Shown: positions 6,205 to 12,351 of the stretch, piece after piece
Layout: each line of letters opens with the position of its first letter
Numbering within the stretch: position 1 is the stretch's first letter
The notes under the pieces: generated by a model
Databases searched by the model: none
Seen by the model: only the letters and a program-made list of their open reading frames with translations
What the model was told of the DNA's origin: nothing
Position numbers and translations under genes: made by a program
From: Myxococcales bacterium
Lineage (GTDB): Bacteria; Myxococcota_A; UBA9160; SMWR01
DNA length: 12,351 bases
NCBI GenBank assembly: GCA_022571825.1
Contig: JACZXC010000036.1
Span: 1 to 12,351, forward strand
Reading direction: 5' to 3'

Positions 6205-7043
6205 CGGTGTTGCTCGTCATCGACATTGGAAACACCAACGTATCCCTCGGACTTTTCGACGACTTGAAGGCCGAGGGCGAGGCCAGCAAGCTCGCCCATC
6301 ACTGGCGCGCCGGGACGCACCGCGAGCAGACCTCCGACGAAGCCGCGCTCATGGTCCGTTCGCTCTTTCAATCCGAAGATCAGATTTGCGCCGAAATTTC
6401 CGACGTGATCATCTCGTGCGTGGTTCCGCCGCTGCTCCCGATCTGGGAACGCGTGTGTACGAAGCTCTTCGACTGTTCGGCCCTGGTGATTGGCCCCGGG
6501 ATCCGTACCGGGATGCCGATTCGCTACGAGAACCCGCGAGAGGTCGGAGCGGACCGGATCGTCAACGCCGTGGCGGCCTTTGCCTTGTTCGGGGGGCCCG
6601 TGATCTCCGTCGACTTCGGCACCGCCACCACCTTCGACTGCGTCTCCGAGAACTGCGAGTACCTGGGCGGCGTGATCTTCCCGGGCATCCACATCGCCAT
6701 GGAAGCCCTGTTCGAGCGGACGTCGATGCTGCACCGGGTCGAAATCGCGCGCCCGAAATCCGTGATCGGGAAGACGACGACCGCGGCTCTGCAGTCGGGC
6801 CTGCTCTACGGCTACGCCGGCGTGGTCGATTCCATCGTGGAGCGCATCCGCGGCGAACTCGGTTCCGAAGCCCGGGTCATCGCCACCGGCGGACTCGCCC
6901 ATCGAATCGCCAGCGAGACCGCGACCATCGAACGGGTGGAGCCCTTTCTCACCCTCGAAGGACTGCGGCTCATTTTTGAGAAGAATCGACCCAGTGCCAA
7001 CACCCAGCGCAAGGAGAAGTCTCGATGGAACACACAGGAGTAG
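6201..7043 (+). CDS. coaX: Type III pantothenate kinase
   Basis: CoaX phosphorylates pantothenate, the first step of coenzyme A synthesis; the type III enzyme belongs to the acetate kinase/Hsp70 fold, typically needs a monovalent cation and resists CoA feedback. Motifs in the 280-residue product: VIDIGNTN (6-13) with the catalytic Asp of the phosphate loop, ISCVVPP (71-77), PREVGADRIVNAVAA (112-126), VDFGTATTFD (137-146), GGVIFPGI (156-163), and the adenosine motif IATGGLA (227-233). It is somewhat longer than the usual 255-265 because a charged tail of about 20 residues (from about 260) runs into the next gene. That tail coincides with the overlap (7025-7043) and the next gene's ribosome-binding site, so it is probably not functional. 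Start: TTG at 6201 preferred, GTG at 6207 possible. It follows birA within the same operon. Confidence 0.95.
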   Translation: MTVLLVIDIGNTNVSLGLFDDLKAEGEASKLAHHWRAGTHREQTSDEAALMVRSLFQSEDQICAEISDVIISCVVPPLLPIWERVCTKLFDCSALVIGPGIRTGMPIRYENPREVGADRIVNAVAAFALFGGPVISVDFGTATTFDCVSENCEYLGGVIFPGIHIAMEALFERTSMLHRVEIARPKSVIGKTTTAALQSGLLYGYAGVVDSIVERIRGELGSEARVIATGGLAHRIASETATIERVEPFLTLEGLRLIFEKNRPSANTQRKEKSRWNTQE

Positions 7044-9094
7044 AGCAAACCCGCAGCTTCGCCCTCGTCGGACACTCGGGGGACGGCAAGACCTCCCTCG
7101 GCGAGGCCCTTCTTCACCTCGCCGGCGAGAAGAAAACGCTGGGCAAGGTGGACGACGGCACATCGAGCCTCGACTATCTGCCCGAAGAGCGGAAGCGCGC
7201 TTCGAGCATCAGCTCCTCGATCTACAGCTTCGACTGGTCGGAGACGCACCTCACCCTGGTCGATACGCCGGGAGACCCGAACTTCCAGACCGACGGGCAG
7301 ATCGCCCTGAACGCCCTCGACGGCGCCGTTCTGCTGGTCTCGGCAATGGGCGGGGCCAAGGTCGGTACGGAACGCATGTTCCGGCGGTGCCAGTCACTGG
7401 AGATTCCCGTGGTGGCCTTCGTCAACGGGCTCGACCGCGAACGGTCCGACTTCGCCAGCGCCATGGAATCGCTGCGCAAAATCGAGGTCAATGCCACGGC
7501 CCTGACGCTTCCGATCGGGTCCGACCGCAACTTCTCCGGCGTCATCGACCTCCTGACCATGAAGGCGCTGACCCCCGAGGGCACAGGCGAGGTTCCCGCC
7601 GAGCTCGCAGAGGAGGCGGAGGAAGCCCGGGGTCGCCTGGTCGAATCGATCGCCGAATGCGACGACCTCCTGCTCGAAAAATACCTCGAGGAGGGCGAGC
7701 TCAGCGAGCCCGAGCTCCGCGAGGGGCTCGTGCAGGCGACGCGGAAGCGCCAGCTGGTGCCGGTCCTGTGCGGATCCGCGGAAACCCTGCTGGGGGTCGA
7801 CCAGCTGCTCCGCGGAATCGTGGAGATGCTGCCTTCGCCCCGGGACCGGACGCCCTGGTCGGCCCCCGGGCCGGAGGAGGGGTCCGAGATCGAGGTGCCG
7901 GCGGACCCGGCAGGTCCCTTCTCGGCCATCGTCTTCAAGACCGTGATCGACCGCTACGCCGGAACCCTGTCTGTGTTTCGCGTGGTCTCCGGAACCCTGA
8001 CGCCCGATGTGACCATCTTGGACGCCACCAGGGGCCAGAAGCAACGGGTGGGGAAGCTCATCCTCCTGAAAGGAGGCGATCATGTGGACATCACCGTGGC
8101 CGGTCCCGGTGATGTCATCGCCGTGGCCAAGCTCAAGGACGTCCACACGGGAGACGCCCTCACGGCGGAAAAGGGAGGCGTGGCCCTGCGTCCGATCCCC
8201 ATTCCCCAGGGTGTGATTTCCTACGCCATCCAAGCAAAATCAAAGGGGGATGAGGATAAAGTTTACACCTCGCTCGGCCGACTGGTGGAAGAGGATCCGA
8301 CGCTTCAGCTCGGGCGGGAGGCCTCCACCGGGGAGTTCTTGCTCACGGGCATGGGCGAACTGCACGTCCGGACCGCCGCCCAGAAGCTCCAGCGCATGTT
8401 TGGGGTCGAGGTCGAGCTCAAGACGCCCAAGGTTCCCTATCGCGAAACGATCACGCGCCGGGCTGAGCACGTGGAGGGCAAGCTCAAGAAGCAGACCGGA
8501 GGCAAGGGGATGTTCGGCGTGTGTTACCTGACAGTAGAGCCCAAGGCCCGCGGCGAGGGCATCGAGTTCGTAGACGCGGTCAAGGGCGGAGCCATACCTC
8601 GGAGCCTGATTCCCGCCGTCGAGAAGGGGATCCAGGAGGCCTGCCTCGCCGGCCCCGTCGCGGGATTCCCGGTGGTGGACGTGCGCGTGTACTGCATCGA
8701 TGGAAAACACCACTCGGTGGATTCGAATGAGATGGCCTTCAAGCTGGCGGGATCTTTCGGATTCAAGGCCGCCGTGGAGAAAGCGGGACCCGCGATACTC
8801 GAGCCGATCATGGACGTGGACATCGCAGCGCCCAGCGACTTCGTCGGCGACGTCATGGGCGACATCTCGAGCCGTCGCGGACGCGTACAGTCCAGCGAGG
8901 CGAGGGGCTCCACCCAGGTGATCCAGGCCCAGGTGCCCATGTCGGAGATGCTCGAGTACGCGAGCAGGCTGACGAGCATGACGGGCGGTCAGGGTGAGTT
9001 CCATATGACATTTTCGCACTACGACGAGGTTCCCGCGCACGTGCGCGAAAAGCTCGTCGCCGAATCACAAGCCGCCAAGGACGGCACCTCCTAG
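7025..9094 (+). CDS. EF-G-like translational GTPase paralogue with altered G motifs
   Basis: At 689 residues this has all five EF-G domains. G1 is GHSGDGKT (16-23). The switch I region has ERKRASSI (56-63) in place of the usual RGITI. G3 is DTPGDPNF (80-87), where EF-G has DTPGHVDF, so the catalytic His is replaced by Asp84. G4 is NGLD (134-137), lacking the Lys of NKxD. G5 is in CGSAE (249-253). Later domains look intact: TGEFLLTGMGELHV (435-448), TPKVPYRETITR (467-478) and the domain IV tip HSVDSNEMAFKLAG (563-576). The housekeeping fusA would have canonical G motifs and usually lies with rps and tuf genes, so this is a paralogue. I recall related EF-G-like proteins in Geobacter-type bacteria with PGDxNF but an intact NKMD. 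It may be a translation, recycling or ribosome-associated factor; nucleotide preference and GTPase activity are uncertain. ATG follows AAGGAG (7011-7016) by 8 nt and overlaps coaX by 19 bp. Confidence 0.9.
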   Translation: MEHTGVEQTRSFALVGHSGDGKTSLGEALLHLAGEKKTLGKVDDGTSSLDYLPEERKRASSISSSIYSFDWSETHLTLVDTPGDPNFQTDGQIALNALDGAVLLVSAMGGAKVGTERMFRRCQSLEIPVVAFVNGLDRERSDFASAMESLRKIEVNATALTLPIGSDRNFSGVIDLLTMKALTPEGTGEVPAELAEEAEEARGRLVESIAECDDLLLEKYLEEGELSEPELREGLVQATRKRQLVPVLCGSAETLLGVDQLLRGIVEMLPSPRDRTPWSAPGPEEGSEIEVPADPAGPFSAIVFKTVIDRYAGTLSVFRVVSGTLTPDVTILDATRGQKQRVGKLILLKGGDHVDITVAGPGDVIAVAKLKDVHTGDALTAEKGGVALRPIPIPQGVISYAIQAKSKGDEDKVYTSLGRLVEEDPTLQLGREASTGEFLLTGMGELHVRTAAQKLQRMFGVEVELKTPKVPYRETITRRAEHVEGKLKKQTGGKGMFGVCYLTVEPKARGEGIEFVDAVKGGAIPRSLIPAVEKGIQEACLAGPVAGFPVVDVRVYCIDGKHHSVDSNEMAFKLAGSFGFKAAVEKAGPAILEPIMDVDIAAPSDFVGDVMGDISSRRGRVQSSEARGSTQVIQAQVPMSEMLEYASRLTSMTGGQGEFHMTFSHYDEVPAHVREKLVAESQAAKDGTS

Positions 9095-9102
9095 GCAGAG
9101 CT

Positions 9103-10197
9103 GTGCCCGAGCCGAAATCACCGCAGAAGATCCACCTGAAGCTGTCGCCCCAGGCCGAGCGTTACGCGCGTCGTGACGCGCCCCACGAAGCGCGCCTGAT
9201 GGCGGCGCGCGGAGCGCTCCCGCTTCCGCCGATCGAACTGGCGACGGTGCTCTTCGTTCTTCACCACGACGCAGATCCGGAGATCAAGGACCTGGCGCTG
9301 GCCAGTCTCGAATCGCTGCCCGATGCCATCTGCGACGCCGTGCTGACGGGTCCGGCCCACCCCGCCCTGATCTCGCATCTGGCCCACAGCTTCCGGGAAA
9401 AGCCAGATCGGCTGGAGAAGATCGCCCTCAACCCGGCCACCGACGATGCCACCATCGCGTTCCTCGCCGGGCTTCCCTGCAAGCAGATTGTCGACATCAT
9501 CTCCAACAATCAGGAACGGATGCTGCGCGCTCCGGAGATTGTCGACGCCCTGGGCAACAACCCGCTGACCGGCCGCGTCGTGATCGACCGCATCCTCTCG
9601 TTCCTCGGGCTGCAGGGCACAGAGGCGAAGGCCGAGGGCAGCGACGACACCGGCGGGAGCGATGCGATCAGCGACGCCGATGCCGAGGCCGCCCTCCGGG
9701 CGATCCTCGGCGAGGAGCTGGGGCAATTCGCCAAGGTACTGGTCCAGGAGACCGGCGGGGAGGGCCAGGAGGACGACGAATCCGAGGGCAGCCTCTACGC
9801 CCTGGTCCAGAAAATGTCGGTATTCCAGAAGATCAAGCTCGCCCGCATGGGGAACAAAGAGGCCCGCGGACTGCTCGTGCGCGACCGAAACAAGATCGTC
9901 GCCATGGCCGCCGTCTCGAGTCCGAAGATCACCGATGCCGAAGCCATCACCATGGCGCAGTCGCGAAACGTCGCTGACGACATACTTCGCTACGTCGCGA
10001 ACAAACGCGAGTGGACTAAGAACTACCAGGTCAAGCTCGCGCTTTCGATGAATCCGAGATGTCCCCAGTCCGCGTCAATGAAATTCATCAACTACCTTCA
10101 GGATCGAGACCTGAAGGCAATGATGCGCAGCAAGGACATTCCGTCGGTCATCTCGACCCACGCCCGTCGCATCCTTGCCAAGAAGGGAAAGATCTGA
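9103..10197 (+). CDS. Uncharacterised helical-repeat protein (HEAT/LRV-like)
   Basis: This 364-residue protein has no enzymatic motif, signal peptide or membrane segment that I can see. Residues 1-170 are largely helical with recurring NP or NN caps: IALNPATDD (107-115), IISNNQE (132-138), GNNPLTGR (151-158). Residues about 173-230 are an acidic, Gly/Ser-rich linker. Residues about 237-364 form a second helical block: KMSVFQKIKLARMGNKEARGL, RDRNKIVAMAAVSSPKIT, VANKREWTKNYQVKLALSMNP, and a basic end with RSKDIPSVISTHARRILAKK. The spacing resembles HEAT, DUF2336 or leucine-rich-variant repeats, which act as protein-binding scaffolds. I recall similar unannotated proteins in Deltaproteobacteria and Acidobacteria but cannot name the family. 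GTG start 8 nt after the EF-G-like stop, with a poor ribosome-binding site, so translational coupling is likely; the next in-frame ATG (9199) would lose a conserved-looking N-terminus. It overlaps the GTPase gene by 1 bp. Confidence 0.85.
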   Translation: MPEPKSPQKIHLKLSPQAERYARRDAPHEARLMAARGALPLPPIELATVLFVLHHDADPEIKDLALASLESLPDAICDAVLTGPAHPALISHLAHSFREKPDRLEKIALNPATDDATIAFLAGLPCKQIVDIISNNQERMLRAPEIVDALGNNPLTGRVVIDRILSFLGLQGTEAKAEGSDDTGGSDAISDADAEAALRAILGEELGQFAKVLVQETGGEGQEDDESEGSLYALVQKMSVFQKIKLARMGNKEARGLLVRDRNKIVAMAAVSSPKITDAEAITMAQSRNVADDILRYVANKREWTKNYQVKLALSMNPRCPQSASMKFINYLQDRDLKAMMRSKDIPSVISTHARRILAKKGKI

Positions 10198-11123
10198 TGG
10201 CGCGAGTGAGCCGAGACAAGGCCGAGGTCAACGCCCGCATCATCTATTGGGGCATCGAGGGCTCCGGGAAGAAGACCAACCTGACCGCGATTCATGGGAG
10301 CCTGCGCGCGGATCACCGCTCCGATATTCGCTCAGTCCCGACGCGGCTGGACCCCACCCGAACCTACTCCGTCCTTCCCATCGAGCTGGGAGAGATCGCG
10401 GGCATACGCACCTGCCTCGAGATCGTGGCGGTTCCCGGCGATCCGGATCAGATGCCCACCCGCAAGCAGCTGCTGGACCAGGTCGACGGTTTGGTGATGG
10501 TCATCGACTCGCGGCGTGAGCGGCTCGACGAGAACCTGCAAAGCTTCGAGGAACTGCGCCAGACCCTCGCGGCCTACGGTCGATCCCTCGGCGACGTGCC
10601 TCTCGTGGTCCAGTACAACCAGCGTGACCGAGCCGACGCCTACGCTCTGGAAGACCTGCACCGAAAACTCGACCTCCACGGCGTCGCCGTCTTCGAGGCC
10701 GTCGCGTCGGAGGGGACGGGGGTCCTCGAGACCCTCTCGACGATTTCGAAACGAGTGGTCCGAAACCTGCGCGAAGAAGGGGCTGCGGCCATGTCGGCAC
10801 CGCCCGTCGACCTGACCGCCGCCGATCGCCTGGAAAGCGCCATCCTCGAGGAGGAGATCCATCCCGAGGCCGACGCGATCGTCGCGGCGGCCCGTCGCAC
10901 CGAGGCCCTCCTCGACGACACCGCGCCCGCGCTCGAGGCCCTGGAAGACGCCGGCGGAGTGCGCCTTGGGTCGGACCTCTCGATCGTCTCTGTCGGCAGG
11001 GCCACCCGCGCCGGCGACCGCAGCGTACGGGTCCCCCTCGTCCTGGGCGATGGCGAGGGACAGACGTCGACCCTGGTTCTGACGATTGCGCTCGATCCCC
11101 TGATCGACGAGACCCGAGACTGA
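10197..11123 (+). CDS. MglA-like small Ras-family GTPase with C-terminal extension
   Basis: In this 308-residue protein residues about 9-195 resemble MglA, the bacterial Ras-like switch that sets cell polarity and motility in Myxococcus. Features: VNARIIYWGIEGSGKKTNL (11-29) with P-loop GIEGSGKKT, LPIELGEIAG (60-69) as in MglA, VPGDPDQMPTRKQLL (79-93) at switch II, VDGLVMVIDS (96-105), QYNQRD (139-144) as G4, and EAVASEGTGVLET (167-179) as G5. MglA has PGQ with a catalytic Gln and NKRD; here Asp82 and Gln142 replace them, so hydrolysis and guanine specificity may differ. Residues 200-308 are not part of MglA: an acidic helical stretch followed by a probable beta-rich segment (260-303). No MglB-like activator is in the window. 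TGATG 1-bp overlaps on both sides show tight coupling with the helical-repeat and GAF genes. Confidence 0.87.
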   Translation: MARVSRDKAEVNARIIYWGIEGSGKKTNLTAIHGSLRADHRSDIRSVPTRLDPTRTYSVLPIELGEIAGIRTCLEIVAVPGDPDQMPTRKQLLDQVDGLVMVIDSRRERLDENLQSFEELRQTLAAYGRSLGDVPLVVQYNQRDRADAYALEDLHRKLDLHGVAVFEAVASEGTGVLETLSTISKRVVRNLREEGAAAMSAPPVDLTAADRLESAILEEEIHPEADAIVAAARRTEALLDDTAPALEALEDAGGVRLGSDLSIVSVGRATRAGDRSVRVPLVLGDGEGQTSTLVLTIALDPLIDETRD

Positions 11124-12351
11124 TGCGAAAGGCGATCGGAATCTACGGCGTGAACGACGAAGCGCTCGAACTCATCCGGCTCCTACAGGCAAACCCCGAG
11201 GTGGAGATCGCGAGCGTGTTCGACATTCGAGCCACCGCGTTGCGGAAACGGTTGCCCCACCTAGACCCCGCGGTGGCCCGCACCCTGGATGCCAAGCTCA
11301 CCGGAGATCTGACGAGCTTTGTCGAATCTGGGCAATTCTACGCCGTGGTCGATACCGGACCGGAACCGAGCTTCGCTTCCCAGTACCCTCAGGCCCAGAG
11401 CCGCGGTATACAGATCGTGAGCCCACTCATGGCTCGGTTGCTCTGGGGATACGCCACACCCACCATCGATCACGAGCGCGATCACAAGCTGGAGCTTCTC
11501 CAGGCGCTTCACGAGGTGATCGAGTCCTACAATCTGACCGTCGATACCGATGAGCTCTTTCGGCGAATGTTGGAGATCGCCATTGGGGTGACCGGTGCCG
11601 AGGGTGGCTCGCTGATGCTGCTCGATTCCGACGCCAGAGAGCTGCGCATCCGGGTAGCCGTGGGCGTCGAGCCGGAGCTGTGGCCCAAGATTCGCGTTGC
11701 CATCGGCGAGGGCATCGCCGGGAAGGTCGCCGCCGAGGCGCGTCCCCTTCGGCTGCGGGGCAAAGCCGACCGCCAGACCTTCCACATCGTCCGGGAGCGA
11801 CTGGACGTCGAATCGGCCCTGAGTGTACCCCTGGTTCACGCGGGGCGTGTCCTCGGGGTTCTGAATCTGCACCATTCGACCCGGCCCGATGCCTTCAGCG
11901 AGTCGGACCTCGAGTTCACCGAGCAGCTGGCCCACTTGGATGCCCAGATCATCGCGCGCTCCCAAGAGCACGAGTCGATGCGCACTCAGGCGGCCCGCTT
12001 CGCCGTCGCGCGCCAGGTGCAGGAGATCCTCGCCAAGAAGGTGTCCCTTCCCGATCGGCTCACGGACCTCTGCCGCTTCGTCTCCGAGCACGCGCGGGGC
12101 GGCATCGCCACGATCTACCTCTACGATGAAGCCGACGACAGCCTGCACCTGACCGCGACGTCGCTGGAGGGCGGGGGCCTCGGCGGTGAATATCGAGTCG
12201 AGGTGGGTCAGGGGATCGACGGGGCCGTCGCAAGAACCCGCGAGCCGTCGTTTCTTCACGCGGCGGATGGATCTCTCGCCTACGCCGCCCTCCCCCTCCT
12301 GATGAGCGACCAGTTCGCCGGGGTTCTCACGGTTCAGGCCGGACAGGAAGC
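11123..12351 (+). CDS. Rossmann-like plus tandem GAF sensor protein, 3'-truncated by window end
   Basis: The frame is open for 409 codons from an ATG that overlaps the previous stop (TGATG) and continues past the window. Residues 1-110 look like a nucleotide-binding Rossmann domain: AIGIYGVNDEALELIRLL (4-21), then a second strand SVFD (31-34) ending in an acidic residue, and YAVVDTG (73-79). A helical connector (about 115-140) follows. GAF domain 1 is about 143-280 (VTGAEGGSLMLLD, IGEGIAGKVAAE, ALSVPLVHAGRVLGVLNL). A coiled linker leads to GAF domain 2 from about 308 (GGIATIYLYDE, VGQGIDGAVART, YAALPLLMSDQFAGVLTV), incomplete. GAF domains bind small ligands such as cyclic nucleotides or tetrapyrroles and often precede kinase, cyclase or transcription modules; the output here is unseen. 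The Rossmann segment could sense NAD(P), in line with operon neighbour nadC, but its G-x-x-G pattern is not a full GxGxxG. Confidence 0.82.
   Translation, partial: MRKAIGIYGVNDEALELIRLLQANPEVEIASVFDIRATALRKRLPHLDPAVARTLDAKLTGDLTSFVESGQFYAVVDTGPEPSFASQYPQAQSRGIQIVSPLMARLLWGYATPTIDHERDHKLELLQALHEVIESYNLTVDTDELFRRMLEIAIGVTGAEGGSLMLLDSDARELRIRVAVGVEPELWPKIRVAIGEGIAGKVAAEARPLRLRGKADRQTFHIVRERLDVESALSVPLVHAGRVLGVLNLHHSTRPDAFSESDLEFTEQLAHLDAQIIARSQEHESMRTQAARFAVARQVQEILAKKVSLPDRLTDLCRFVSEHARGGIATIYLYDEADDSLHLTATSLEGGGLGGEYRVEVGQGIDGAVARTREPSFLHAADGSLAYAALPLLMSDQFAGVLTVQAGQE

Noticed and set aside
5601..7163. Minus-strand open frame (520 codons) opposite birA, coaX and the start of the EF-G-like gene
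   Set aside because: Three well-supported plus-strand genes occupy the region; the translation shows no conserved domain and is a product of high GC at third positions.
7025..9094. Housekeeping elongation factor G (fusA)
   Set aside because: Switch I, G3 and G4 motifs depart from EF-G at residues needed for normal activity, and there are no rpsL, rpsG or tuf genes beside it.
10059..10196. N-terminal extension of the MglA-like protein
   Set aside because: It lies inside the helical-repeat gene in another frame; the ATG at 10197 sits in a TGATG coupling and gives a typical MglA-like N-terminus.

Overview
The window is GC-rich, gene-dense bacterial DNA with no mobile element, tRNA, rRNA or CRISPR. 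It combines a sigma-54 activator, a FliA-type sigma factor, a PP2C phosphatase, a response regulator with a proline/acidic linker, and an MglA-like small GTPase. That mix suggests a Gram-negative lineage related to the former Deltaproteobacteria (Myxococcota, Desulfobacterota or neighbours). The assignment is inferred from gene content; no marker here fixes the taxon.

Left part (1-4241), regulation. The window opens inside a sigma-54 enhancer-binding activator (1-699, + strand). A 434-bp non-coding gap follows, containing two dyads and a good -24/-12 sigma-54 promoter match (1036-1051). Next is a sigma-28/FliA sigma factor (1134-1898). A PP2C-type protein phosphatase (1895-2623, - strand) converges on it, and the two stop codons share one CTAG. 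Divergent from the phosphatase is a response regulator (2874-4241) with an N-terminal receiver domain, a long Pro/Asp/Glu-rich linker and a C-terminal pair of 23-residue helical repeats.

Right part (4322-12351), one apparent operon on the + strand. Three cofactor genes come first: nadC (NAD), birA (biotin ligase) and coaX (pantothenate kinase for CoA). They are joined by 4-bp start/stop overlaps. Without a break the operon continues into an EF-G-like GTPase (overlapping coaX by 19 bp), an uncharacterised helical-repeat protein, an MglA-like GTPase with an extra C-terminal region, and a Rossmann-like plus GAF-GAF protein that runs off the window. The last two junctions are 1-bp TGATG overlaps.

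The most unusual part is the four-gene tail (7025-12351). Both GTPases have lost the lysine of the NKxD guanine-recognition motif (NGLD and NQRD). Both also carry Asp-Pro after the G3 glycine, where EF-G has its catalytic His and MglA its catalytic Gln. They sit on either side of an unknown helical-repeat protein and upstream of a putative ligand sensor. This may be a non-canonical, GTPase-based regulatory module; that is inference and no function is shown by the sequence.
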